NCBI GenBank assembly: GCA_016745215.1
Contig: CP050890.1
Span: forward strand, 3,596,001 to 3,660,000
Source of the DNA: Thiohalocapsa sp. PB-PSB1
Lineage (GTDB): Bacteria; Pseudomonadota; Gammaproteobacteria; Chromatiales; Chromatiaceae
Reading direction: 5' to 3'
Length of the DNA stretch: 64,000 nt
This document shows positions 26,117-34,304 of this stretch, piece after piece. Under the pieces are notes generated by a model that was not told the DNA's origin, made no database searches, and saw nothing but the letters and a program-made list of their open reading frames with translations. Position numbers and translations under genes: made by a program. Within the stretch, counting starts at the first letter, position 1. Each line of letters begins with the position of its first letter.

Positions 26117-26949
26117 CTGTATATATGGATTTTTCATGGGGTGCGGGATTCTTTAAGTCACCGCCCGACGACATGGCCTGCATTTCCAATTTTCGCAGCT
26201 GCCTGCGTATTCTCGACAATGACAAGCAAACCGATGAGAACGATCTTCTTCTAGGTCCGGACACCACCCCCCCGAAAGAAGAGGTGTACGAAAAAAGTGA
26301 ACCAGCATCGCAAGACAATAACCTGGGATACAGTCTCGCTGAAGAGATGGTTCCCGTGGATGACCCCGGTCCTGGCGACCCGAATCCCCTAGGCTGGTTT
26401 ACCCACTATAACAAGAAGGGGGATGACGGTATCGGAACGGTGGATGTCCACTGGGCATTGCGTGTCTATCGGGACGAAGACGGATTCGAAGCCGACGCCA
26501 ACGACAGCACCCCCGAACTCTTGGACAGTGCCATAGCGGGGGTGGAGGCTTTCTTTCGGCTTGGCATCCAAGATACCCCAAACATCGGTGCAGATGTCGA
26601 CGACATCTTCTGGCTAGAGGCCATCAGCTTCGATGGTGAAGAGTGGGCCGAAATCGCAAATGGTATTGTAGACGACATTAGCTGGTTCGAATTCGAGGAT
26701 GGCGAGAACCTGATGAGCGTCAACCTCTATGCCCTGAGCCGAAATCCCCGCTGTCCGCGCTGTACCGGAGAAATCCTGTCTCCGGAAGAGGGCGAGGCGA
26801 CCGGTTGGGTCAATATGCGCCTCGAGAACCTGACGGTCCCCGTGCCGCCCAACCTAACACTGTTCGGTGTCGGCTCCCTGATTCTCGCCATGTGCTGGCG
26901 CCATCGCAGACGTTGGAATCCTGCCGGAACTGTGGTCCAGCCAGCATAG
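26117..26949 (+). pseudogene. C-terminal part of the split PEP-CTERM-like protein
   Basis: About 275 residues continue from the IS right end: VYMDFSWGAGFFKSPPDD, a strongly acidic middle (DENDLLLGPDTTPPKEE, DEDGFEADANDSTPELLD), a CPRC pair, and a C-terminal sorting signal made of VPVPPNLTLFGVGSLILAMC and a basic RHRRR tail. The frame has no signal peptide of its own; that lies at 24409 across the IS. A frame that starts within the transposase 3' end (26026) runs through the IS end into it, so a chimeric product is possible but would not be exported. Confidence 0.82.
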
Positions 26950-27077
26950 GCGGTTCCCCCGGTATTGGTATAGTTTATTGCGCTTGGTCCATAGGGTTCG
27001 GCCTCAAAATACTGCGCATCAGGAAGAGGTACGTTACGCAAGCGATAGAATCCCTTCGAGCAGCACCTCCGACACCG

Positions 27078-27236
27078 AGGCGATTTTTGTCAACAAACAG
27101 ACCACCTGGCTTGTATTCTCGTCCGGCATCGACGTTGCGGCAACCCGCCCATGGAGCGACTATGGGCGAGTTGCCGCTTCGCCAAGGCGAACGAGAATCC
27201 GGCGCCAGCTGGCCTGTTTCTCTCCGGCAATCGCCT
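27078..27236 (-). repeat. Dispersed repeat family with AGGCGATT / AATCGCCT ends (copy 1)
   Basis: This 159-bp segment starts AGGCGATT and ends AATCGCCT, a short inverted repeat. Read in reverse it matches 61335-61457: AGGCGATTGCCGGAGAGAAA at one end, GAAGCGGCAAC in the middle, ACAAGCCAGGTGGTCTAT and AATCGCCT at the other end. It holds an internal palindrome around CCCGCCCAT / ATGGGCG that the copy at 61 kb lacks. A half copy ends at 8518 and a trace lies near 13420. No target duplication is obvious. It ends within the last codons of the HAD gene. Confidence 0.75.
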
Positions 27237-28938
27237 AAAGAAACTGCAAATTCTTGCGCCGACGACAGGTCAGTACCAATGCCCAGAGTTCGGAAAAATC
27301 GTTGACCACCACATCCGGTTTGTACGGACGCTCCCGAGTGCCGGGAAAGATCCGATTCAGCCAAGGCTGATCCCAGAGCGCACCGTTGAAAAACACGCTG
27401 GTGATACCCGCCGACTTGGCAGCGATCACATCGGTGGTGCTGTCGCCCACGTACCAGACATCCGCGGTCAATGCGATGCCGAGATTCTCCGCGGCTTTTA
27501 GAATCTGATCGGTGTGAGGCTTACGGTATTTGGTGTCGTCGCCGCAAATGTCGGTATCGAAATAGGCTGCCCAACGGTTGTTCTCGATCGTGGCCAATTC
27601 ATCGATATAGAACTCGCGATCTCGATTGGTGATGATGCCAAGCCGCAAGCCGATGCGCTTGAGACCGGCCAGCACATCTCCCACCCGGGGTTCGAACGGC
27701 AATGCGGTGCCATAGTAGTTGCGATAGTGATGGGTGAAGCGCTGATGCGCCAACTGCTTGGCATCTTCGTTATCGCCGAACAGGATTTCGAAAATATCGG
27801 TGCGGGAGATTTTGCGATCGTGCCGAATCTTGGGATGTAGTTTGCGATTATCCCGCACATATTCCAGCAATTTCAGATCTTCTTCCGAGCGGCAGTGTGC
27901 AGTCGACACGAGTTGATCCTGTAAGCCCATCTCCGGCAATTCCGGCAACAGATCATCCACAGCGTGATACATGGCATCCAGGGTATCTACCAATGTGGCA
28001 TGCCAGTCGAACAGGACGGTTGTCGGAGCCCGCAATCGCACCACCGCCGGGTGCCAATCCGGCTCTTCACGTGGTGGCGCTGGTTGCCTGGGCGGCTGTC
28101 GAGGCGGACGCCCAGGGCGGAAGCGGTCGACCGTTGCCGCGGCGCCTGCCTTCTGGCTGTGCTCCACGGCATCCAGCAGGGTGTCGAAATCTTCGACGAT
28201 CAGATCTGGTCGGCAATGCGTCTGCTCTGCAGCGAACGTGTGCTCGAACCAGTCTGCTTCCCATAAACCCCCGTTGTAGAACACCCGGGTCACACCAGCG
28301 GCCGCGGCAGTGGCCATATCGCTGACCGTGTCGCCGACATACCAGATCGCCGGACCTGGCTGCTCACCTAACTTGGCTGCTGCCTGGTACAGACTGTCAG
28401 GCGCGGGTTTATAGCGACTGGCCTCGTCACCGCACAAGGTCAGATCGAACAAATCGACCCAATGCCCATGGTCGACCTGCGCTAACTCACCATGCAAAAA
28501 TCGGCGGCTGCGATTGGTGACCACGCCGAGACCGATGCCAAGTTGCTTGAGATAGCGCAACGCGTCGCGGATACCGTTCTGAAACGGTTCTACCTCCCCA
28601 TAATGACGCTGATAGCAATCGTTATAGGCCTTGTGCGCGATGTCCAATGCGGCCTGGTTATCCCCGAACAGGACATCGAAAATGTCGGTCCGGCTAATCC
28701 GCCGTTCCGCCAGCACGCGCGGGTGCAGATGCCGAAAGATGCGGATATAGCGCAGCAATTTTTCATCTTCTTCATTGCGCGCCCGGTCCTCGGGGATCAT
28801 GTGGCGCAAGAGATCAAGCTCTTCCAATCGCGGCAGCATGTCCTCGATTGCGCGGTACATGGCATCGTTGGTGTCCACCAGCGTGCCGTGCCAGTCAAAT
28901 AGCAGAACCTTGGGTGTTGGGAGCGGGGCAGTGGTCAT
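27235..28938 (-). CDS. Tandem two-domain HAD-family phosphatase-like protein
   Basis: This 567-residue protein consists of two HAD-like modules of about 240 residues (10-250 and 310-560) joined by a Pro/Arg/Gln-rich linker. Both begin with the same motif I, LLFDWHGTLVDTNDAM and VLFDWHATLVDTLDAM. They share FRHLHPRVLAERRISRTDIF-type and LGVVTNRSRRF / LGIITNRDREF (motif II) segments, and end in WYVGDTVSDM / WYVGDSTTDV (motif IV). In both, the usual second Asp of DxD is His, so the general acid is altered twice over. Phosphoglycolate-phosphatase-like enzymes are the nearest relatives; substrate unknown. The duplication looks old. The start ATG at 28938 was chosen from the first conserved residues. 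Confidence 0.85.
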   Translation of the reverse strand: MTTAPLPTPKVLLFDWHGTLVDTNDAMYRAIEDMLPRLEELDLLRHMIPEDRARNEEDEKLLRYIRIFRHLHPRVLAERRISRTDIFDVLFGDNQAALDIAHKAYNDCYQRHYGEVEPFQNGIRDALRYLKQLGIGLGVVTNRSRRFLHGELAQVDHGHWVDLFDLTLCGDEASRYKPAPDSLYQAAAKLGEQPGPAIWYVGDTVSDMATAAAAGVTRVFYNGGLWEADWFEHTFAAEQTHCRPDLIVEDFDTLLDAVEHSQKAGAAATVDRFRPGRPPRQPPRQPAPPREEPDWHPAVVRLRAPTTVLFDWHATLVDTLDAMYHAVDDLLPELPEMGLQDQLVSTAHCRSEEDLKLLEYVRDNRKLHPKIRHDRKISRTDIFEILFGDNEDAKQLAHQRFTHHYRNYYGTALPFEPRVGDVLAGLKRIGLRLGIITNRDREFYIDELATIENNRWAAYFDTDICGDDTKYRKPHTDQILKAAENLGIALTADVWYVGDSTTDVIAAKSAGITSVFFNGALWDQPWLNRIFPGTRERPYKPDVVVNDFSELWALVLTCRRRKNLQFL

Positions 28939-29036
28939 ATCGGGAGGTCGGTGGGCCAACCGTATCAAAAAGCCAGGAGATCGAGCTTGGGCGGGATTTG
29001 GATTCCAGTCAACTGTTCATATCGGCGATTGACAAG

Positions 29037-29135
29037 TCTGTTGGATGCCCGACCTGCTGATCTGTTAGATGCCCGACCTAATGATCTGTTAGATGCCCGA
29101 CCTAATGATCTGTTAGATGCCCGACCTAATGATCT
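29037..29135 (+). repeat. 24-bp tandem repeat, four copies
   Basis: TCTGTTAGATGCCCGACCTA plus ATGA repeats four times from 29037 (the first copy has T-G and GC changes), with a few bases of a fifth. It lies between the starts of the HAD gene and the draG 3' end. The period is a multiple of three and one frame reads LLDARPND repeatedly, but no ribosome site or longer gene supports translation. Confidence 0.9.
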
Positions 29136-29231
29136 ATGACGAGCATGGCCTGATTCCGTTATGCCTGGTGATCTCATGGGCAGGCTAATGAGCAGGTGCA
29201 ATGAACAGGCAGCCACGACCGAATCAGATCA

Positions 29232-30167
29232 TCAGGTGTGATGGTTAGGCTTGGCTCGATACAATGGCGAGAGCCGCAACAGCTCCCGGGCTTGCAGCAT
29301 GCACTGTCGGCGAATGTTGTGGTCGAGCCGGCGAACCCAGCGTGCGGGCAGTACAGTTGGGCCGTACAAGGCGCCGGCGATCATGCCCAGGATGGCGCCC
29401 GTAGTGTCGGAGTCGCCACCGCGGTTGACGCAGTCGATCAGCGCGGCTTCCAGCCCGTCGGTGGCGAAGAGCGCCTGAAACACGGCTCGCAGGGTGTCGA
29501 CGATATAAGCGCTGGGGTTCTCGCAGCGTTTGCGATCGTAAGCGAATTCAGGATGGATCTTCACCAGGGCATCGGCGAGTTGTTTGAGGTCTTTTTTGCT
29601 GCCACCGAGCAGCCCGGCCTGGACCATACGGATGGTGCAGAATGTACCAGCGTCTGAGATCGGATTGTTATGGGTGATATGCGCTTGCAACAGGTTGGCT
29701 GCCTCGACGTTGGCGCTGTCGGCACCCAGGCTGGCCAGGGCGATGGGCAAACAACGCATACAGGCGCCGTTGCCAGCGTCGAATTCGCTTTCGGGTACAT
29801 ACGGCTGGCCAGTGCGGCGATAGCTGGAGATACCTCGGCGTACCGTGTGGCCGATATCGACCGGCTTTGTGCGCATCCAATCGCTGAAGGCATCGGCAGC
29901 GGCATGGGCGCTGATGCCGCCATGAGATAGAATGCTTTCGCCTAGAGCCAGGCTCATACCAGTATCGTCAGTCACCTGGCCTTTGCGTAAACGCAGCCAG
30001 CCGCCGCCGATGATATCGCGATGCTCGCGATACTGGGTGCGGATTTCGTTTGGTGTCATGAACTCAACCGTGGCGCCGAGAGCATCACCGATGGCGAGGC
30101 CCAAATAGGCACCGATAGCGCGGAGCTTAACAAGATCCGCGGTGAAGGTCTCCGCAAGGAACAGCAT
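29232..30167 (-). CDS. draG: ADP-ribosyl-[dinitrogen reductase] glycohydrolase (DraG-like)
   Basis: This 311-residue ADP-ribosylglycohydrolase removes ADP-ribose from the Arg of NifH and so reactivates nitrogenase. Metal-binding motifs are GLAIGDALGATVEFM, QVTDDTGMSLALGESI and, near the C-terminus, CVNRGGDSDTTGAILGMIAGAL. FDAGNGACMRCLPIALA is also conserved. Length is close to Rhodospirillum DraG (294). Its position at the end of the nif block supports DraG rather than a generic ADP-ribosylglycohydrolase. The transferase partner DraT is not in the window. It is separated from nifQ by 217 bp, so it may have its own promoter. Confidence 0.88.
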   Translation of the reverse strand: MLFLAETFTADLVKLRAIGAYLGLAIGDALGATVEFMTPNEIRTQYREHRDIIGGGWLRLRKGQVTDDTGMSLALGESILSHGGISAHAAADAFSDWMRTKPVDIGHTVRRGISSYRRTGQPYVPESEFDAGNGACMRCLPIALASLGADSANVEAANLLQAHITHNNPISDAGTFCTIRMVQAGLLGGSKKDLKQLADALVKIHPEFAYDRKRCENPSAYIVDTLRAVFQALFATDGLEAALIDCVNRGGDSDTTGAILGMIAGALYGPTVLPARWVRRLDHNIRRQCMLQARELLRLSPLYRAKPNHHT

Positions 30168-30384
30168 CTGGATTCTCCAGCCTATGTCAAGTAACGCGAT
30201 GCGCGAGATCGGTCAGGCAGCAGCCGATGGGAACGGCGATAGGTGAGGGCGGTTTTGATCGTTCCGAGTCAATTTCGCAAAGGGCTCGAAGACAACTCAT
30301 CCTGTTTGCCCGGGATGAGGATCTTGCCCGAGCTCAAGGATCATAGAAAAGACACGAGCTGTTTCTGTATCCTTCCTCCTTGCG

Positions 30385-31008
30385 TTATTCCTCGGGGCCG
30401 AAGCAGACGGTATAGTCGACACAGACCTCGCAGGATGGCGCCCGGCAGGCATAGATGCCTTCCGCTTCGCATAACTGCTTGTACAGAAATTTCTTCCATT
30501 TCATATCCTTGACGTTGCGTGCGGCAAGCGGCGGGAAGTTACGCCGCATCAGCGCGGTCAGTTCGGTACGGTCCCAGAGACCGAGGTCTTGCCAGAGATG
30601 ATCGCTGGCCATGCAGCCGGCAGCGATGATATGGGCCATCCAGACCTCGGATGGGCAATCCCCGGCTTTATCCAGCAGCATCAGGTCGACGAGCTCGTCG
30701 CGCTCTTCCTGGCGCTTGCCGTGCAGCGGACGCCCGATATTGGGACGGTCGCCAAGGTCGACCCCGGGGAAATGCCTGCGCAGCAGGCAAGCAAATGCCG
30801 GCGGTTCCAGTCCAAGCCAATCCGGCAGGGCGCCGCCTCCAGTGCATAGGCTGACGATCATGCAGGCTAGGGCATGATCATTGCTATGCCCAGCGGCGTG
30901 GCTGGCGAGCTCGCTGAACAGCAGGCTCGCGGCATCCGCGTTGCTGTCTGCTCCGACCATGGCCTGGGCTGGCGACCCATTAGGCCTTGCGGCGACCTGC
31001 CAGTTCAT
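30385..31008 (-). CDS. nifQ: NifQ, molybdenum donor for FeMo-cofactor
   Basis: This 207-residue protein ends in the NifQ cysteine motif C-x4-C-x2-C-x5-C (CRAPSCEVCVDYTVC), which holds a Mo-Fe-S cluster in known NifQ proteins. Earlier family segments are MIVSLCTGGGALPDWLGL, LMLLDKAG and WMAHIIAAGCMASDHLWQDL, then LTALMRRNFPPLAARN and MKWKKFLYKQLC. NifQ supplies molybdenum to the NifEN/NifH scaffold. It begins three bases after the stop of the 2Fe-2S ferredoxin gene (31012), so the two are co-transcribed and probably translationally coupled. Confidence 0.92.
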   Translation of the reverse strand: MNWQVAARPNGSPAQAMVGADSNADAASLLFSELASHAAGHSNDHALACMIVSLCTGGGALPDWLGLEPPAFACLLRRHFPGVDLGDRPNIGRPLHGKRQEERDELVDLMLLDKAGDCPSEVWMAHIIAAGCMASDHLWQDLGLWDRTELTALMRRNFPPLAARNVKDMKWKKFLYKQLCEAEGIYACRAPSCEVCVDYTVCFGPEE

Positions 31009-31011
31009 GAC

Positions 31012-31359
31012 TTAGAACTCGACCAGGATGTCTTCGTCGCGGACGATCATCTGGCAGGCCAGACGCCATTCGCTGGGCATGTCGTCGACCGCAAGTTGGT
31101 CGATCTGATCCTGATTGATCTTGCCGAGTTCCTTGAGTACCGTCATCTCCTTATCGGTCAGGTGATAACCCATACGCTGTTTCTTGTCGATACTGGTTAC
31201 ACGCACGACGCAATGGCCGCATTCTCCATCCTGACAATCGAATTGAACCGGCACCTTGTGCTCTTTAGCGAGCTTAAGCAGGGTTTCGGTGTGGCTGCCG
31301 GCTACGGCGTAGACAGTCTTGTCTTTGTAGTCGGGGTTTGAAAAAGTGACGAGGGCCAT
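31012..31359 (-). CDS. 2Fe-2S ferredoxin of the nif cluster (second)
   Basis: This 115-residue plant-type 2Fe-2S ferredoxin has CQDGECGHCVV (C-x4-C-x2-C) and a fourth Cys in WRLACQMIVRDEDILVEF. An unusual insert of about 30 residues (SIDKKQRMGYHLTDKEMTVL) lies between the third and fourth Cys. Such proteins are common in proteobacterial nif clusters next to nifQ and are thought to supply electrons to nitrogenase or to cofactor assembly. It lies just upstream of nifQ in the same operon and 93 bp downstream of a second 2Fe-2S ferredoxin. Confidence 0.88.
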   Translation of the reverse strand: MALVTFSNPDYKDKTVYAVAGSHTETLLKLAKEHKVPVQFDCQDGECGHCVVRVTSIDKKQRMGYHLTDKEMTVLKELGKINQDQIDQLAVDDMPSEWRLACQMIVRDEDILVEF

Positions 31360-31452
31360 GGGAATGGGCTCCAGTTGTAAGTCGCCGACGCTGCATACCG
31401 CCGATGCGACAGTTTGTGGGAGTGATGAGGCGTAAATGGCCGAGGGTTTGGT

Positions 31453-31737
31453 TTAGGCAGGCTTCACCTTGCAGTCGCCGATCACTTGCGCCTGGCAGGC
31501 GAGACGGTTATGGCGGCTAGCCATATTGTCTCGCAACACCTTTTCTTCCAGCACCGAGGGCTCGGTGAGGTTGTTCCAGCCCTCGGTCACATGCATCATG
31601 CAGGTGCCGCAGTCGCCCTCGCGACAACCATAAATGATACCTGCACCGACTTTTTCGGATACTTCGATGACACGGATGCCGGCTGGGACATTGACGGTTT
31701 GGCCGATGTCTTCAAAGGTGATCTTTGCTTTTGCCAT
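31453..31737 (-). CDS. 2Fe-2S ferredoxin of the nif cluster (first)
   Basis: This 94-residue ferredoxin starts MAKAKITFEDIGQTVNVPAG and has the cluster motif YGCREGDCGTCMMHV with the fourth Cys in NRLACQAQVIGDC. It is typical in length. The ATG at 31737 was chosen over an upstream in-frame codon because the fold begins there and it is preceded by a purine stretch (GAGAAG). It follows the flavodiiron gene after 152 bp in the same direction. Possible roles are electron transfer to nitrogenase or to the flavodiiron protein. Confidence 0.88.
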   Translation of the reverse strand: MAKAKITFEDIGQTVNVPAGIRVIEVSEKVGAGIIYGCREGDCGTCMMHVTEGWNNLTEPSVLEEKVLRDNMASRHNRLACQAQVIGDCKVKPA

Positions 31738-31889
31738 GTTACTACTTCTCTTTTTCAATCAGAGGTTTGTTGAAATCAGCTCGTGTTGGAGCCTGTGGAA
31801 TCATTGCTGCGCCTGACGGCGCTTGCCGTTGTATCGATCGGGGCGTCATATCCGCTTGGTGCTGGTGCTGATCGGTAATGCTGCTGATT

Positions 31890-33242
31890 TCAGCCGAGTT
31901 CCGAAAAGTCAATGACTTGGCCATTATCGTCGTCGTCTGCTGTCTCGACCGCCGGACTCGACCCTTGCCGGCCGGTGATGGCCTCGGCAAGGCGCCGGCC
32001 AAACTCGCGGCTTTCGGATAATTCGTCGACCGTCGGGATGAGTTTCACTCGCAGTCCAGGGACGGGCACTCGCAGTTTCAGACCACGGAGTCGATCTTCC
32101 AACATGGGTACCGCTTCGCCGCTCCAGCCGTAAGAGCCGAATGCCGCGCCGATTTTTCCGCGCAGATCCACCACCGCAAGGGATGAGAGCAGATCCCAAA
32201 TGGGTTTAACTGCATCGCCATTGACGGTAGGCGAGCCGAAGGCGAGGGCATCGGCCTGTTCGATCAGGTCGACGAAGGGTTCGGTCTCACCACCCTCTAA
32301 ATCGTAGAGGGAAACCCGCACGCCGCTGACGGATTCAGCTCCAGCACATACCGCTTCGGCCATGCGCGCGGTGCTGCCGTAAGCGCTCATGTAGAACACA
32401 ATCAGCGAACGTTGTTCGGTTCCTGCCAGGAAACCCGGCTCAAAGATCTGTCCGGCGGTGGAGAGTTCCCGGTAGCGGGCAACATAGCGGCGCGGGCGAT
32501 CACGTAGGATCGGACCATGGGTTGGCGCCACCAGCTTCAACGGCAGCGGCTCGATCAGTTTCAATGCGTCCATCACATGCGCCTTGAACGGACGCATGAT
32601 GTGGGCGTAGTAATAATCGAATGAAAATCGGAAATCTCCGACCCGGTCGTTAAATAGGCGCTCGTCGCAGTAATGGCAGCCGAATACATCGCCTGAAAAC
32701 AGGATCTGTGCTTCGACCAGGTACGTACATTGGGTGTCAGGCCAATGCAGGAAAGGCGTGTGCAGAAAGCGCAGTCGGCGGTCGCCGAGCGAGATTTCAT
32801 CGTTGGTGTTGACCGTATCGTAGTCCAGTTCGTCATCACTTGGCTTCAATAGGGCCTTGAGCATGGCTGGAGCACGCTGGGAGATGATCAATCGCGCCTG
32901 CGGAGCGCGGCGCATCAGTTCCGGCAAGGCGCCGGTGTGATCCGGCTCCAAGTGGTTGAGTATGATGACTTGAATTTCGCTGTAGCGGGTGACTGATTCC
33001 AGGCGCCGAAAAAATGTGTCGCTGAACTCCGCCTTGACTGTATCCACCACCGCGACTCCGTCGCTACCGCGCACCGCATAGGCATTGTAGGTTGTGCCGT
33101 TAGCGGTGCGCAGAATCATGTCGAAACTACGCAGATTAGGATCCATGGCGCCGATCCAATGCACGCCATCGGCGATGCTGACCGCGCCCTCGGTTTGGCC
33201 GGGGCTGATGCCGGATAGATTTGTATGCTGTTCGCGGATCAT
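31890..33242 (-). CDS. Flavodiiron protein (FprA-type), oxygen or NO reductase
   Basis: This 450-residue protein has a metallo-beta-lactamase-like domain (about 20-265) with a diiron site as NHLEPDHTG plus later His and Asp (FSGDVFGCHYCDE, APTHGPIL). A flavodoxin domain (about 270-410) follows, with FYMSAYGSTARMAEAV and AFGSPTVNG; then comes an acidic tail. Flavodiiron proteins reduce O2 to water or NO to N2O. Inside a nif operon, protection of nitrogenase from oxygen is the likely job. ATG at 33242 overlaps the nifO stop (ATGA), so the genes are translationally coupled. A TTG two codons upstream is less likely. Confidence 0.9.
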   Translation of the reverse strand: MIREQHTNLSGISPGQTEGAVSIADGVHWIGAMDPNLRSFDMILRTANGTTYNAYAVRGSDGVAVVDTVKAEFSDTFFRRLESVTRYSEIQVIILNHLEPDHTGALPELMRRAPQARLIISQRAPAMLKALLKPSDDELDYDTVNTNDEISLGDRRLRFLHTPFLHWPDTQCTYLVEAQILFSGDVFGCHYCDERLFNDRVGDFRFSFDYYYAHIMRPFKAHVMDALKLIEPLPLKLVAPTHGPILRDRPRRYVARYRELSTAGQIFEPGFLAGTEQRSLIVFYMSAYGSTARMAEAVCAGAESVSGVRVSLYDLEGGETEPFVDLIEQADALAFGSPTVNGDAVKPIWDLLSSLAVVDLRGKIGAAFGSYGWSGEAVPMLEDRLRGLKLRVPVPGLRVKLIPTVDELSESREFGRRLAEAITGRQGSSPAVETADDDDNGQVIDFSELG

Positions 33243-33697
33243 TGCCAATAGCTCTGCGACGCCGGTGAGGCAGCGCTTTGCGTATCACAGGCTGGCTCGT
33301 TAGCCTGGTCGCGAGGACAGCTTTGCAGATCGTCGCCCTCATCGAACTGGACGCCGAGGGCGTTTAGCACCGGATTGGGTTCAAAGCCGCAGCAGCGACC
33401 GTGAACGGATTCGATCAGCGGCCGGCGGATGAGCAGCGGCTCAGCCAACAGCAATTCCAGGGCGCTGCGCTCGTCCAACTTGCTTGGATCGACATGACCG
33501 GATTTGATGCGCGGTGCCGAGGGATTGAACCAATCTTTGACCTCGAGTTCACAAAAGAAGGCCCTTAGCTGCTCGCGGCTCCAAGGTTCGGAGAGCAGGT
33601 CGTGCACCTCGAGCTGGTGACCAAGCCTGGTCAATATGCGTTTTTGCCTGGCATTACCGATGCATCCGGGTTTTTCATAAAAGACGATCTCGGTCAC
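33239..33697 (-). CDS. nifO: NifO, ArsC-like nitrogenase-associated protein
   Basis: This 152-residue member of the Spx/ArsC thioredoxin-like family is of the nitrogenase-associated type: TEIVFYEKPGCIGNARQKRI at the start, then DWFNPSAPRIKSG, LDERSALELLLAEPLLIRRP and LIESVHGRCCGF. NifO is reported to affect molybdenum partitioning between nitrogenase and nitrate metabolism in Azotobacter. The start is GTG at 33697, six bases after GGAGAGAGAA, rather than an upstream in-frame codon. It overlaps the flavodiiron start by ATGA. The last 20 residues are Ser/Ala/Gln-rich. Confidence 0.85.
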   Translation of the reverse strand: MTEIVFYEKPGCIGNARQKRILTRLGHQLEVHDLLSEPWSREQLRAFFCELEVKDWFNPSAPRIKSGHVDPSKLDERSALELLLAEPLLIRRPLIESVHGRCCGFEPNPVLNALGVQFDEGDDLQSCPRDQANEPACDTQSAASPASQSYWQ

Positions 33698-33885
33698 CGT
33701 TCTCTCTCCGTCACCATCTCGCTGCGCATGTGGATCAGAGCCGAGTGCCGACGCCAATGCCAGTTCGACACCCGGCCGCAGCTCGCGGGGCGAGCCAGCG
33801 TACGGTTCCAATGCAGAAGACGTCGTTGGTTGTCAACGGCTTTCAGCAGATGGCGTACCAGGTCGGCAAATCGCAGAGAAGTCAT
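33694..33885 (-). CDS. Possible small basic protein upstream of nifO
   Basis: This 63-codon frame starts with ATG at 33885 (MTSLRFADLVRHLLKAVDNQ) and ends with a TGA that overlaps the GTG start of nifO (GTGA). The overlap is what translational coupling looks like, but the product is Arg- and His-rich with no known domain. The rest of the 285-bp spacer to the ferredoxin at 33983 holds nothing else. It could be a chance frame. I recognise no family. Confidence 0.25.
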   Translation of the reverse strand: MTSLRFADLVRHLLKAVDNQRRLLHWNRTLARPASCGRVSNWHWRRHSALIHMRSEMVTERER

Positions 33886-33982
33886 TGCATTCGGGCGGGT
33901 ATCAAGGTGGATATCAATAAGCTGCTACGGGATGGAACGAATATGGCGAATACCAGTAGCTAGGCTCGTATTGAGTCGTCGA

Positions 33983-34261
33983 TCAGCGAGCCTGAATTTC
34001 GGCCATCGCTTCCGCCATACGCTCAGGCGGAATCCCAGTCAGCGAGCCCGGTGGATTGACCGGTATGCCGAGGCTGTCGAGGATGGCTCCTTCAACGGGG
34101 CAAATGCTGGCGCACTGCGGATGCGCGTGGTCGCCGTTGCATTCGGTGCAGGCCGCGGCGTCGATAATGAAGTGTGGCTCGGCCGCATGGATGGCTTGAC
34201 TGGGGCATAGGGGCTCGCAGGCCCAGCAATTCACGCAGCTTTCGATGATTCGGTACGCCAT
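33983..34261 (-). CDS. fdxN: 4Fe-4S ferredoxin, FdxN type
   Basis: This 92-residue ferredoxin has two cluster motifs: CVNCWACEPLCP (C-x2-C-x2-C-x3-C) and CTECNGDHAHPQCASICP (C-x2-C-x8-C-x3-C). The longer second spacing is typical of the 2[4Fe-4S] ferredoxins that sit beside nifB. These proteins feed electrons to nitrogenase or are needed for NifB-cofactor synthesis. The ATG at 34261 follows AGGAGAAT. It begins 43 bp after the nifB stop in the same direction, so it is co-transcribed with nifB. Confidence 0.92.
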   Translation of the reverse strand: MAYRIIESCVNCWACEPLCPSQAIHAAEPHFIIDAAACTECNGDHAHPQCASICPVEGAILDSLGIPVNPPGSLTGIPPERMAEAMAEIQAR

Positions 34262-34304
34262 GGTGCATATTCTCCTAGGTGTTTGAGATGGCAAAGTCCG
34301 TTGA

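Noticed and set aside
28951..29139. Short ORF reading LLDARPND repeats
   Set aside because: It is only the translation of a 24-bp tandem repeat with no ribosome site and no conserved partner.
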